From the NCBI GenBank assembly GCA_038825775.1, contig JAWBOW010000005.1, forward strand, positions 1 to 29,197: a DNA stretch of 29,197 bases. The letters run 5' to 3'. The notes below the pieces were generated by a model. That model worked only from the letters and a program-made list of their open reading frames with translations, was not told the DNA's origin and searched no databases. Of this stretch, positions 1-7,878 are shown piece after piece; positions within the stretch are counted from its first letter, which is position 1; each line of letters opens with the position of its first letter. The position numbers were made by a program, and so were the translations under genes. This DNA comes from JAWBOW01 sp038825775. GTDB taxonomy: Archaea; Nanobdellota; Nanobdellia; Woesearchaeales; WAPY01.

Positions 1-258
1 GCTGCTAGGATTGCTTTAGAAGCTGGGATGAGAGATAAGGCTGAGGAGTTGTACAAAAAAGCTATTGAAGTTAAAGAGAAAAAAGGAGATTTTTATTCTG
101 CTGCTGAGATTGCTTTAGAAGCTGGTCTGCCAGATGAAGCTATTGAATTTTATGAGAAAAAAGGAGATTTTGGTAAAGCTGCTGACACCGCTTCAAAAAC
201 TGGGAGGGTGGAGAAGGCTAAAAATTTAAGAATTCTTATAGACTTAATAAATAAATAG
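1..258 (+). CDS. C-terminal end of a helical-repeat (TPR-like) protein, partial
   Basis: The frame is open from the first base of the window, so the gene begins upstream; an ATG at 28 is internal to a repeat and is not a start. The 85 visible residues are short amphipathic helices rich in Ala, Glu and Lys. Units beginning AARIALEAG, AAEIALEAG and AADTASKTG follow each other at 33 and 26 residues, and the DNA of the first two is almost identical (positions 1-26 and 100-125), which suggests recent repeat expansion. Such arrays usually form superhelical protein-binding scaffolds, but no catalytic domain is visible and I do not assign a function. The stop is TAG at 256-258. Confidence 0.7.
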   Translation, partial: AARIALEAGMRDKAEELYKKAIEVKEKKGDFYSAAEIALEAGLPDEAIEFYEKKGDFGKAADTASKTGRVEKAKNLRILIDLINK

Positions 259-551
259 GAATTTTTTATTATTTTTCGTTTTTTTGCATAAAATCTCAAA
301 TATTTTTTAGTTAATGTTTTTTTGGTTGTTTATTTTTTATTATCTAAAAATTTACTTATTTTTATTTCTATTGGTTTATACTCTCTTTTTGAATCAAGAA
401 TTTTACAATTATTGGCTTCAAGAATCAATCCTTACTAAAGAATCCTTTTTACAAACTTTTCCTGAATAAATTAAAAACTAAAATTGGCTTATAAAATATT
501 AAAATCTTTCTAATTTTTATAAAAGTTTAAAAACAATAACAAACAACAATA
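259..551. other. AT-rich intergenic spacer with a leaderless promoter
   Basis: About 290 bp with no convincing coding frame or strong hairpin. A TATA-like stretch, TTTTTATAAAA at about 514-524, sits roughly 30 nt before the ATG at 552, the spacing expected for a leaderless archaeal transcript. I see nothing else in it. Confidence 0.5.
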
Positions 552-1838
552 ATGATTATGAAAGTTTATATTGAAAATTATGGTTGTTCTGCAAACTTGA
601 GTAATGCAGAAATAATAAAAGCACTTTTAAAGAAAGAAAATCATCTTTTAACAAATAATTTTAAAGAAGCAGATGTTATAATAATAAACACTTGCATTGT
701 AAAATCTCCCACAGAAGCTAAAATGTGGAATAGATTAGAATTCTTTTCCTCTTTAAATAAAAAGGTTATTGTTACTGGTTGTATGCCGATGGTCTATTCA
801 AGAAAAATTCTTGAAAAATATCCTGATTTTATTCTTTTAGGAACAAAAAGTATTTCAAAAATTAATGATGCGCTCAAAACAAAAAAAGGAGTTTTTTTAG
901 AAGAAGAAAGTTTTGAAAAGGTAAATATTAATAAAATAAGAACAAACAAAATTATAAACATAGTCCAAATTTCAGAGGGTTGTTTTGGAAATTGTTCTTA
1001 TTGTATTGTCAAACTTGCAAAGGGCTCTTTGAAGTCATTCTCGCAAGAAAATATTTTAGAAGACATAAAGAAAAGCATAAAACAAGGTTGTAAAGAAATT
1101 TGGATTACTTCTCAAGATAATGCTTCTTATGGTTTGGATTTTGTTGACAATACTGAAAAAAAATCAAAACTTCCAAAACTTTTAAAAGAAATTACAAAAA
1201 TAAAAGGAGATTTCTTTGTTAGGGTTGGGATGATGAACCCAAACAATATTTTGCCAGTCCTTGATGAATTGATTGATGTTTTTAGTTCTAAAAAAATTTT
1301 CAAGTTTATTCACGTTCCGGTTCAATCAGGAAATGATAGGATTCTAAAATTGATGAACAGAAATTACAGAGTAAGAGATTTTGAATTTATAATAAAAAGT
1401 TTCAGAAAGGAATTTCCAAGGATTAGTTTAAGCACAGATGTTATTTGTGGCTTTCCAACAGAAACAAGAGAAGAATTTAATGACACTATAAAGCTTGTTA
1501 AGAGAATAAAACCTGATGTTTTAAATATTTCAAAATTCGGAATAAGACCTTATACAGAAGCTTCTAAACTAAAACAACTACCAACGCAAGAGATAAAAGA
1601 ACGCTCTAGAATGCTTACAGAAGTTTTTAACAAAATTTCTTTAGAAAGAAATAAATCCTGGGTTGGTTGGAAGGGTAATGCTTTAATTGATGAATACTCT
1701 GAAAAAAACAAGACATTCATTGCAAGAAATTACTGCTATAAACCAATAGTGATTACTAAAAAGCTTGGCAAGGAATGCTTGGGAAAAATTATAAATGTTA
1801 AGATAAAATCATTTACCAATTCTTATTTAATATATTGA
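552..1838 (+). CDS. MiaB-like tRNA t6A37 methylthiotransferase (archaeal e-MtaB/CDKAL1 type)
   Basis: Radical-SAM enzyme expected to add a methylthio group to C2 of N6-threonylcarbamoyladenosine at position 37 of ANN-decoding tRNAs. The N-terminal UPF0004 domain shows YGCSANLSNAE with Cys12, then Cys48 (NTCIVKSPTE) and Cys77 (VTGCMP), the ligands of the auxiliary 4Fe-4S cluster. The radical-SAM domain has the CxxxCxxC cluster at Cys144, Cys148 and Cys151 in SEGCFGNCSYC. VPVQSGNDRILKLMNR and STDVICGFPTET are family motifs. The last 60 or so residues form the TRAM RNA-binding domain. At 428 aa it is full length. ATG 552 or ATG 558 could be the start; neither has an SD, and the TATA-like box about 30 nt upstream fits a leaderless message. 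Assignment to t6A rather than i6A rests on the archaeal subfamily, so it is inference. Confidence 0.9.
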   Translation: MIMKVYIENYGCSANLSNAEIIKALLKKENHLLTNNFKEADVIIINTCIVKSPTEAKMWNRLEFFSSLNKKVIVTGCMPMVYSRKILEKYPDFILLGTKSISKINDALKTKKGVFLEEESFEKVNINKIRTNKIINIVQISEGCFGNCSYCIVKLAKGSLKSFSQENILEDIKKSIKQGCKEIWITSQDNASYGLDFVDNTEKKSKLPKLLKEITKIKGDFFVRVGMMNPNNILPVLDELIDVFSSKKIFKFIHVPVQSGNDRILKLMNRNYRVRDFEFIIKSFRKEFPRISLSTDVICGFPTETREEFNDTIKLVKRIKPDVLNISKFGIRPYTEASKLKQLPTQEIKERSRMLTEVFNKISLERNKSWVGWKGNALIDEYSEKNKTFIARNYCYKPIVITKKLGKECLGKIINVKIKSFTNSYLIY

Positions 1839-1924
1839 ATCCACTTTAAAAATTGTTTAAACAAAAAGGTAACAACAGCACAAACTTTATAAAAAACAAC
1901 TTTTTTTAAAAAAAGGTGGTTTTT

Positions 1925-2740
1925 ATGGAATCAGATTTAGAAAATATTCTATTTTTAAGAAAACCTTACAAAGCAAAGTTTATTATGGTTGATGGTTTAG
2001 ACGGTGCTGGGAAGGGTTTTGTTGCTGATTGCATTGCAAAGTATTTTGAGGATGAAGGTCTTAAAGTTTATGATTTGAGAAAATTAGAGGAAAAAATGAA
2101 TTATCTTCCAGAGTTTAATGAAATTGAGGATTACAATGTTTTTATTTTTAAGGAACCAACAAGTATTGGTATTGGTAAAGATTTAAGAGAGGAAATTTTT
2201 AAAAAACATAATGATAGAAGTTATAATGTAAGAACTCAAGCAATGGCTTTTTCAATACAGAGAGAAATTCTTTATAAGAGATTGGTCATTAAAGCATTAT
2301 TTAGCATGAATTATGTTGTTGCTGAAAGAGGTTTTATAACCTCCCTTGTTTTTCAACCTTTATATTCTGAATTTAAAAATGAAAAACCAAAATTTAAGGT
2401 TGATGATATACTTGGTTTGGAAGGTAACAAAATTGCAATGAATTTTATGCCGAATTATTTTCTAATAACAGATTGTGATGTTAAAGAAGCAATTAATAGA
2501 TTAAATATAAGAGAGAAAAAGGATAAGGCAATCTATGAAACCTATGAATTTCAGAAAATTTTGAGGGATGTTTATTTGGGTAATAAAAAAATATTTGTTA
2601 AGGGAAAACATACAACCTTAAAAGATTTTCTTGAGAGAGAAGGAAAAATTTATGAAACAAAATATTGTTTAATAACCACAGAAGGAACTTTAAAAGATAC
2701 TGAAAGAAGGGTTTTTGAGTTCTTGCATAAGAATAAATAA
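1925..2740 (+). CDS. thymidylate-kinase-like P-loop nucleotide kinase
   Basis: P-loop kinase of the thymidylate kinase fold, which phosphorylates dTMP to dTDP in family members. The Walker A motif is GLDGAGKGF near residue 20. A segment KEPTSIGIGKDLREEI corresponds to the nucleotide-binding REPGGT region of TMPK, and AERGFITSLVFQ to the DRYxxSxxAYQ segment, here with ER in place of DR. At 271 aa it is longer than usual TMPKs (about 200 aa), with an insertion after the P-loop and an extended C-terminus. The open frame reaches a GTG at 1916, but that GTG lies inside the SD AAAGGTGG, so ATG 1925 is the start. The divergent motifs leave room for another nucleotide or nucleoside substrate. Confidence 0.7.
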   Translation: MESDLENILFLRKPYKAKFIMVDGLDGAGKGFVADCIAKYFEDEGLKVYDLRKLEEKMNYLPEFNEIEDYNVFIFKEPTSIGIGKDLREEIFKKHNDRSYNVRTQAMAFSIQREILYKRLVIKALFSMNYVVAERGFITSLVFQPLYSEFKNEKPKFKVDDILGLEGNKIAMNFMPNYFLITDCDVKEAINRLNIREKKDKAIYETYEFQKILRDVYLGNKKIFVKGKHTTLKDFLEREGKIYETKYCLITTEGTLKDTERRVFEFLHKNK

Positions 2741-2895
2741 ACACTAAATAAAATTTTAACTGTAGAATTTTTCATATTGTTAAAACCCTTTAAGATTTTT
2801 GACTACTTAAAAGTTTATACTAAATTTTATATATTTTAAATTATCATATAAAGTATTACAAGGTAATATAAAATAATATAAAGGAGGTGGATAAA

Positions 2896-3183
2896 TTGGT
2901 TTGCCTAATGGAAAGGATACTGGAAAATAAGATTGAAAAAAAGACAAACGAGCTTGAAAACCTTTTGAGACAATTTCCAGAAAAAATAAACGAGCAACAA
3001 GCCAAATATATAATACAAAAAATCATTGGCTATGATTCTCCATCTTGCACAAAAAAATACGAACCTTCATACACTACTATGCTGAACGAAATAAATAATA
3101 ATGGTTATGTAAGTAAAGAAGAGTTAAAAAGAGAATTGGTTAATGTAATAACTCATATATACTCTCCTTGGTATAATCTCTGA
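2896..3183 (+). CDS. small protein of unknown function (95 aa)
   Basis: I do not recognise this protein. It is 95 aa if started at TTG 2896, eight bases after a perfect AAGGAGG site (2881-2887). GTG 2887 is part of the SD, and ATG 2908 is too far from it. The sequence has a charged N-terminal helix, a middle part with IIQKIIGYDSPSCTKKYEPS, and a C-terminal helix ending in IYSPWYNL. No membrane segment or metal motif is present. It starts about 155 nt after the kinase-like gene and ends 26 nt before gap, which lacks an SD of its own, so co-transcription with gap is likely. The TTG start on an optimal SD is unusual here. Confidence 0.6.
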   Translation: MVCLMERILENKIEKKTNELENLLRQFPEKINEQQAKYIIQKIIGYDSPSCTKKYEPSYTTMLNEINNNGYVSKEELKRELVNVITHIYSPWYNL

Positions 3184-3209
3184 ATTTATTTTTCTTTTTA
3201 TGTAAAATC

Positions 3210-4259
3210 ATGAACGGCAAAATAAGAATAGGAATAAATGGTTTTGGAACCATAGGAAAAAGAATCTCCCTAGCTGTCAAAAAACAAGATGACATGGAAT
3301 TAATTGGAATAGTAAAAACAAAATACGACTATAACGCTTTATTTGCAAAAAATCTTGGAATAAAATTGTTCGTGCCCTCAGAAGAGCATATTAAAAATTT
3401 TGAAAAATCTGAGATAGAATGCAGCGGAACTTTAGAGGATTTGATAAGGGAATGTGATATAATAATAGATTCAACACCTTCTGGAATTGGAGCAAAATAC
3501 AAACAATTTTATGAAAATAATAACATAAAAGCAATATTTCAGGGCGGAGAAAAATCCTCAATAGCAGAAATTTCATTTACAGCACAAGTTAATTATGAAA
3601 GAGCAATAGATAAAAATTATGTTAGGGTTGTTTCCTGCAACACAACAGCCTTGGCAAGAACACTAAACACTCTAAAAGATTATGCTAATGAGGTTTACGT
3701 TTCGGTTATAAGAAGGGCTGCAGATCCTGAGGAAAGTGATAAAGGACCTATAAACTCAATAATACCATCTTTTAATTCACACCACGCCAACGATTTAAAA
3801 ACTATATTGCAAATAGAAATAACAACTAATGCTTATGTTGTTCCTACAACACTGATGCACATTCACGATATAAACATAGAACTAAACAAAAAAATATCTG
3901 TTGATGAAGTTTTCTATTTGTTTGAGAACACAGAAAGAGTTTTGTTATTAGACATTAACGATACTGCAAAAATAATGGACCACTCCAAAAACCTTAACAG
4001 AGGGCTAAGTGGAGATTTATACGAGGTGGCAATACTAAAAAACAGTATTTACATCAAGGATAACATTTTACACTATACCCAAGCAGTTCATCAGGAGAGC
4101 ATTGTGGTTCCAGAAAATATAGACGCTGTGAGGGCAATGTTTAATCTTTGCAGCAAAGAAGAAAGCATTTATAAGACAAACAAGAGTTTGGGAATTCTTA
4201 AGAAAGATTATTCTAATAATCATAGTATGGAAAAACAAGAGTCAAGAATTTTAGTTTAA
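3210..4259 (+). CDS. gap: type II (archaeal) glyceraldehyde-3-phosphate dehydrogenase
   Basis: Phosphorylating GAPDH of the archaeal type, converting glyceraldehyde-3-phosphate to 1,3-bisphosphoglycerate with NAD(P). The N-terminal Rossmann motif is GINGFGTIGKR (residues 8-18). The catalytic cysteine is Cys143 in VVSCNTTALAR. RRAADPEESDKGP (from about residue 168) and the paired histidines at 191-192 (FNSHHANDLK) are characteristic of the type II enzyme. Its 349 aa is close to the usual 335-345, with a slightly longer Lys-rich tail. No SD precedes the ATG; the gene follows the small upstream ORF by 26 nt. In DPANN archaea this enzyme is commonly one of few remaining lower-glycolysis enzymes. 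Confidence 0.95.
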   Translation: MNGKIRIGINGFGTIGKRISLAVKKQDDMELIGIVKTKYDYNALFAKNLGIKLFVPSEEHIKNFEKSEIECSGTLEDLIRECDIIIDSTPSGIGAKYKQFYENNNIKAIFQGGEKSSIAEISFTAQVNYERAIDKNYVRVVSCNTTALARTLNTLKDYANEVYVSVIRRAADPEESDKGPINSIIPSFNSHHANDLKTILQIEITTNAYVVPTTLMHIHDINIELNKKISVDEVFYLFENTERVLLLDINDTAKIMDHSKNLNRGLSGDLYEVAILKNSIYIKDNILHYTQAVHQESIVVPENIDAVRAMFNLCSKEESIYKTNKSLGILKKDYSNNHSMEKQESRILV

Positions 4260-4295
4260 AATAATTTCTTATAAAAATAATTAAAAATAGTAAAT

Positions 4296-4355
4296 TTTTT
4301 AAATACTTCATAATCCACTATAAAAAGGGTTTTGAGGTTTAGTGATTCTAAGCCC
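4296..4355 (+). promoter_or_regulatory. promoter and leader of the S19e operon
   Basis: A TATA-like TTTTTAAATAC lies at about 4295-4305, predicting transcription from roughly 4325-4332. The leader starts with GGGTTT (4327-4332), which can pair with AAGCCC (4350-4355) around a 17-nt loop (one G-U pair). The SD GGAGGAG follows at about 4395 before ATG 4406. Whether the hairpin regulates the operon is not known. Confidence 0.4.
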
Positions 4356-4405
4356 AAAAAGAGAATAGTTTAAAAACTTTAAATTTAAATTTTTGGAGGA
4401 GTAAA

Positions 4406-4831
4406 ATGTTGGGAGAAGTTCCTGTTCAAGAATTAATAGAAGAAGTCGCTAAGGAATTAAAAAATATTGAAGAGATAAAACCACCTGCATGGGCAAAATT
4501 TGTAAAAACAGGGGTTCACAAAGAAAGGCCTCCTGTTAGAGAAGACTGGTGGTATGTCAGAGCAGCATCTATTATGAGAAAATTATACCTTTTAGGCCCA
4601 ATAGGAGTTTCAAAATTAAGAACAAAATATGGCGGTCTAAGAAATAGAGGTTTTGCTTCTGAAAGGTTTAAAAAAGGCTCAGGAAATATAATAAGAAAGA
4701 TACTACAACAACTTGAAAAAGCAGGACTTGCAAAGCAAGAAGCAAAAGGCGTTCATAAAGGAAGGATACTGACTAAAAAAGGAGTAGAACTACTTTATGA
4801 ATGTGCAAGAAGAATCAAAAATAAAAAATAA
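4406..4831 (+). CDS. rps19e: ribosomal protein S19e
   Basis: Small-subunit ribosomal protein found in Archaea and Eukarya. The 141-aa sequence carries the family's central segment, PPAWAKFVKTGVHKERPP (about residues 27-44), then WWYVRAASIMRKLYLLGPIG and YGGLRNRG, which form the winged-helix core contacting 18S/16S rRNA, and ends in a basic C-terminus. The start is ATG with a strong GGAGGAG SD. It is the first gene of an operon with PDCD5, L39e and L31e, a conserved archaeal order. In many archaea aIF6 comes next after L31e, but here Cbf5 follows. Confidence 0.97.
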   Translation: MLGEVPVQELIEEVAKELKNIEEIKPPAWAKFVKTGVHKERPPVREDWWYVRAASIMRKLYLLGPIGVSKLRTKYGGLRNRGFASERFKKGSGNIIRKILQQLEKAGLAKQEAKGVHKGRILTKKGVELLYECARRIKNKK

Positions 4832-5132
4832 AAAAATAAAAATGATTAACCCATACTTCCAAAATTCAGGAATAAGTGAAGAAGAACTAAGATTGCAACA
4901 ACAAATAAACGCATTAGAAGAACTTGTTAAGAAGAATATGACAAAAGAAGCAATTTCAAGATACTCAAATATCAAAATAGCACATCCAGAAATTGCTTTG
5001 AACTTAATAATTTTGTTAGGAACTTTTATAAAACAGGGTAAAATAAGAGGACCAATTAATGATGAACAGTTAAAGGAAATACTTAAGCAAATAACTAGCA
5101 AAAAAACAGATTTTAAAATAACAAAAAAATAA
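4797..5132 (+). CDS. PDCD5/TFAR19-family DNA-binding protein
   Basis: The archaeal homologue of human programmed cell death protein 5, a small basic helical-bundle protein that binds nucleic acids; its exact role in archaea is unsettled. The core SRYSNIKIAHPEIALN (about residues 54-69) and IKQGKIRGPINDEQLKEIL match the family, and DFKITKK is the typical basic tail. It is 111 aa from ATG 4797, which lies inside rps19e and overlaps its end by 35 nt; a GGAG at 4781-4784 is 12 nt upstream. A later ATG at 4842 would remove the overlap but has no SD. The N-terminal 15 residues are therefore uncertain. Confidence 0.85.
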   Translation: MNVQEESKIKNKKIKMINPYFQNSGISEEELRLQQQINALEELVKKNMTKEAISRYSNIKIAHPEIALNLIILLGTFIKQGKIRGPINDEQLKEILKQITSKKTDFKITKK

Positions 5133-5147
5133 AAAAAGGTTTTTAAA

Positions 5148-5321
5148 ATGAGCAGTAATAAAACACTCACTGAAAAAAAGGTGCTTTCAAAACACCACAG
5201 AAGAACAAGATGGGCTCCATTTTGGGTTGTGCTTAAAAAATTCGCTCGTGGAAGAAGAGTTCATCCTGCAAGATTCACAAAAACAAAGAGGCACTGGAGA
5301 AGAACAAAGATAAAGGATTAA
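5148..5321 (+). CDS. rpl39e: ribosomal protein L39e
   Basis: A 57-aa, very basic large-subunit protein that lines the exit tunnel in archaeal and eukaryotic ribosomes. The reading frame from ATG 5148 to TAA 5319-5321 contains KKVLSKHHRRTRWAPFWVVL and, at the end, FTKTKRHWRRTKIKD, matching the family hallmark RRHWRRTKLK. It lies 15 nt after the PDCD5 stop and 24 nt before L31e, as in the conserved archaeal operon. An AAAGGT sequence just upstream serves as SD. It is slightly longer than the usual 50-51 aa at its N-terminus. The frame is short enough to be skipped by ORF callers with a 60-aa cut-off. Confidence 0.95.
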   Translation: MSSNKTLTEKKVLSKHHRRTRWAPFWVVLKKFARGRRVHPARFTKTKRHWRRTKIKD

Positions 5322-5345
5322 AATATTTGATTAAAGGGGGTTTAA

Positions 5346-5852
5346 ATGATAGAAAGAACTTACAACATTCCATTAAGAAAGGAATTCATGAAGGTTCCAA
5401 AATACAAGAGAGCTAAAAAATCAATAAGAGCAATCAAGGAATTCTTAAGCAAACACCTAAAACAAGAAGACTTAAAAAAGATAAAATTAGGCCAAAAATT
5501 AAACTTGAAGATTTGGGAACACGGAATAAAAAATCCACCACATCATGTTAAAGTAAACGCAATAAAAACAGATGAAGGAATAATATATGCAGAATTGTTT
5601 GGCTATGAGATAAAACTTCCAGAAACAAAGGAAACCAAAAAAGAAAAGAAAGCCAAAGAAAAAGCAGAAAAAGAGGAAAAAGAAAAAATTTCTGAAGAAG
5701 AAAAGAAAAAAGATGAAGAAAAAACAGAAAACATTGAAAAAATAGTTGAATCCGAGCAAGAAGAAAAATCAGAGAATAATCTTGAAGTAGAAGAAAGCAA
5801 AGAAAAGAACAAAAAAGAGAAAAAGACAAAAACAAAGAAAGAGCCAAAATAA
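5346..5852 (+). CDS. rpl31e: ribosomal protein L31e with a long charged C-terminal tail
   Basis: Large-subunit protein located near the exit tunnel. Residues 1-95 are the complete L31e domain: MIERTYNIPLRKEFMKVPKY, then KRAKKSIRAIKEFLSKH, then WEHGIKNPPHHVKVNAIK. L31e is normally 80-95 aa; here a further 70 or so residues follow, made almost only of Lys and Glu with a few Ser, Asn and Thr. This is probably a disordered or single-helix extension. The SD is AAAGGGGG before ATG 5346. There is no frameshift and the tail is in frame to the stop. The tail's repetitive A/G-rich DNA could have expanded by slippage. Confidence 0.93.
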   Translation: MIERTYNIPLRKEFMKVPKYKRAKKSIRAIKEFLSKHLKQEDLKKIKLGQKLNLKIWEHGIKNPPHHVKVNAIKTDEGIIYAELFGYEIKLPETKETKKEKKAKEKAEKEEKEKISEEEKKKDEEKTENIEKIVESEQEEKSENNLEVEESKEKNKKEKKTKTKKEPK

Positions 5853-5962
5853 ATCTAAATACAAAATATGCAGAAAAAATATATAACCTTCCATAAAAAT
5901 TTCTTTTTCACTTTTTCTTTATCAAAAAATTTTTAATAACAAGAAAAAATATTGTTAACAGA

Positions 5963-6970
5963 ATGGTATTAAATGCAGAAAAAGACGAAACTCTATTGCC
6001 CTTTGAAAGAGAACAAAGACAAGTTATAATAAAAAAAGAAGAAAAAACAAACGACGAATTTGGAAGTTATCCAGAATTAAGACCAACAGAAGAAATAATA
6101 AATTATGGTATTGTTAATATTGACAAACCGCCAGGACCAACATCACACCAAGTAAGTGCTTATGTTAAGGAAATCCTCAAAATAAAAAAAGCAGGCCACT
6201 CAGGAACTTTAGACCCAAAAGTAACAGGAGTTTTACCAGTAGCATTAGGAGAAGCAACAAAAGCAAACAAAATCATGCTTGGTGCTGGAAAAGAATATGT
6301 TGCACTAATGCACATTCACAAACAAGTTGATCCTGAAATTATCAAGAAAAAACTACTTAGTTATGTTGGTAAAATAAAACAAATTCCGCCATTAAGGTCC
6401 GCTGTTAAGAGAACACTAAGAGAAAGAGAAATATACTATATAAAAGTTTTAGAAATCGAGGAAAAAGATGTTTTGTTTAAAATAGGAGTCGAAGCAGGAA
6501 CTTATATTAGAAAGTTCATTTTTGATTTTGGCAAGGAATTAGGAGTTGGAGCTCATATGCTACAGTTAAGAAGAACAAAAGCAGGACCTTTCAATGAGCA
6601 AACACTATTTACATTACAGGATTTAAAAGACGCTTATTATTACTATAAGGAAGAACAAAATGATAAATTCTTAAGAAAAATAATACAACCAGTAGAAAAT
6701 GCTTTTTTGCACTTGCCAAAAATTTGGATTTCAGACTCTGCTGTAGATACTATTTGTCACGGTGCTAACTTGAATATTCCTGGAATATCAAAACTTAATT
6801 CTGGAATAAAAAAAGGTGACATTGTAGCAATATTCACTCTAAAGAATGAAATTGTTGCTTATGGAACTTCACAACTAACAACAGAAGAAATTTTAAGTAA
6901 TGAAAAAGGGTTTGCAGTCAAAACAGAAAGGGTTTTTATGAAACCAAACACTTATAAAATAAAAAAATAA
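5963..6970 (+). CDS. cbf5: Cbf5/TruB-type pseudouridine synthase (H/ACA RNP catalytic subunit)
   Basis: Archaeal Cbf5 (dyskerin homologue), which isomerises uridine to pseudouridine in rRNA guided by H/ACA RNAs with Nop10, Gar1 and L7Ae, and can also act on tRNA U55. The catalytic motif is GHSGTLDPKVTG with Asp84. INYGIVNIDKPPGPTSHQV is motif I of the TruB family, and GTYIRKFIFDFGKELG follows near residue 183. The C-terminal part from about 250 is the PUA RNA-binding domain. The length of 335 aa is typical for Cbf5, not bacterial TruB. No SD is present; TTTTTAATA at 5930-5938 lies 25-30 nt before the ATG, so the message is probably leaderless. A candidate H/ACA guide RNA lies in this same window at 15070-15146. 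Confidence 0.96.
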   Translation: MVLNAEKDETLLPFEREQRQVIIKKEEKTNDEFGSYPELRPTEEIINYGIVNIDKPPGPTSHQVSAYVKEILKIKKAGHSGTLDPKVTGVLPVALGEATKANKIMLGAGKEYVALMHIHKQVDPEIIKKKLLSYVGKIKQIPPLRSAVKRTLREREIYYIKVLEIEEKDVLFKIGVEAGTYIRKFIFDFGKELGVGAHMLQLRRTKAGPFNEQTLFTLQDLKDAYYYYKEEQNDKFLRKIIQPVENAFLHLPKIWISDSAVDTICHGANLNIPGISKLNSGIKKGDIVAIFTLKNEIVAYGTSQLTTEEILSNEKGFAVKTERVFMKPNTYKIKK

Positions 6971-7135
6971 AAACAAAAAACTAAAAATAAAAAAAGATTG
7001 TTTTGGTAATTTCCAACAAAAAATTAGTTTTTAAAATAAAAAGCTTTTTAAAAACCCAAACCATAAAAATTACTATTAACAATTTTGAATTCAAGACAAA
7101 AATTATATTAAAAAAATAAAAAAAAGGTGGTTGAA
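6971..7135. other. AT-rich spacer between cbf5 and the HIT-like gene
   Basis: About 165 bp dominated by A and T runs. It ends in the GGTGG SD (7126-7130) of the next gene. I see no hairpin or coding frame of note. Confidence 0.4.
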
Positions 7136-7615
7136 ATGGAAGAGTGTGTTTTTTGCAAGATAGCAAACAAAGAAATAAAAAGCTATAAAATTTATTCTGG
7201 AAAGGAATTCATGGCAATTATGGACATCTTTCCACCAACATTCGATAACAAAATAACAATGCCAACAGTTCTAATAATAACAAAACAACACTATGGCAGT
7301 AATGTTTTTGAAGACGCGCCTGAAAAGATTTTTTTGAAAGCTATAAAATTGACAAGGAAGATAGCAAGAGCAATGCAATTGGCTTTAAAACCAGAAAGGG
7401 TTTGCTTAATGACAGAAGGAACAGAAATAAATCACTTTCATATAAAACTTTACGCTCTTTACAAAGAATACTATCCAGGATATTTAAGCTCGATGAAAGG
7501 TCCAGATAATAAAGCAACACAAGCTGACAAAAAATGGCTTAAACAAACAGCAAAGAAAATAAGAATTGCTTTGAAAGAAATAAAAAAACTAGAAAAAGAA
7601 AAAAAGAAAAATTAA
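7136..7615 (+). CDS. HIT-like protein with an altered His triad
   Basis: Histidine-triad superfamily protein, whose members hydrolyse or transfer nucleotidyl groups. Evidence is the N-terminal zinc-type CxxC (Cys4, Cys7 in ECVFCKIANKE), the FMAIMDIFPP strand, and the triad region NHFHIKLYALY at about residues 99-109. In the canonical H-x-H-x-H motif the third position is His; here it is Lys104, with His100 and the catalytic middle His102 kept. The C-terminal third is a Lys-rich helix after a YYPGYLSSMKGP segment. A GTG at 7127 extends the frame but lies in the AAAGGTGG SD, so the start is ATG 7136 and the protein is 159 aa. The substrate cannot be told from sequence. Confidence 0.8.
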   Translation: MEECVFCKIANKEIKSYKIYSGKEFMAIMDIFPPTFDNKITMPTVLIITKQHYGSNVFEDAPEKIFLKAIKLTRKIARAMQLALKPERVCLMTEGTEINHFHIKLYALYKEYYPGYLSSMKGPDNKATQADKKWLKQTAKKIRIALKEIKKLEKEKKKN

Positions 7616-7878
7616 AATAAAAAACAATTAAAAAATTAAAACCAAAAAATATTACAGAGCTTACAAAATTATTAAATTAGAAAAAAGCAAAATTACAAAT
7701 AAAAATTTTAAAAGATTCATAAAAACCTTTAACAAGCAAGCTCTAAAAATATAAAATTAAAAAAAGCATAAAAAATATTACTACAAAAATTTTTATTTTT
7801 TCACACAAAAATAGAAACATTTAAATATTAAAATTTTTTTTGTTTAAAACTAACAAGCTTTTAAGAGGTGCAAGCAAG
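7616..7878. other. AT-rich intergenic region with promoter
   Basis: About 260 bp, nearly all A and T. A TATA-like ATTTAAATAT at 7819-7828 is followed by the SD GAGGTG (7865-7870). A TTG at 7840 opens the downstream frame but has no SD. Nothing else is visible. Confidence 0.4.

Noticed and set aside
1916..1924. GTG or TTG starts upstream of several genes (1916, 7127, 20330, 20799, 22390, 24978, 26085, 29032)
   Set aside because: These codons fall in the SD, just before it, or between it and the ATG; the ATG downstream has better spacing and family-consistent N-termini.
5499..5847. Phe/Leu/Ser-rich minus-strand frames opposite the L31e tail
   Set aside because: They mirror the A/G-rich Lys/Glu codons of the tail and have no start signals; not membrane proteins.
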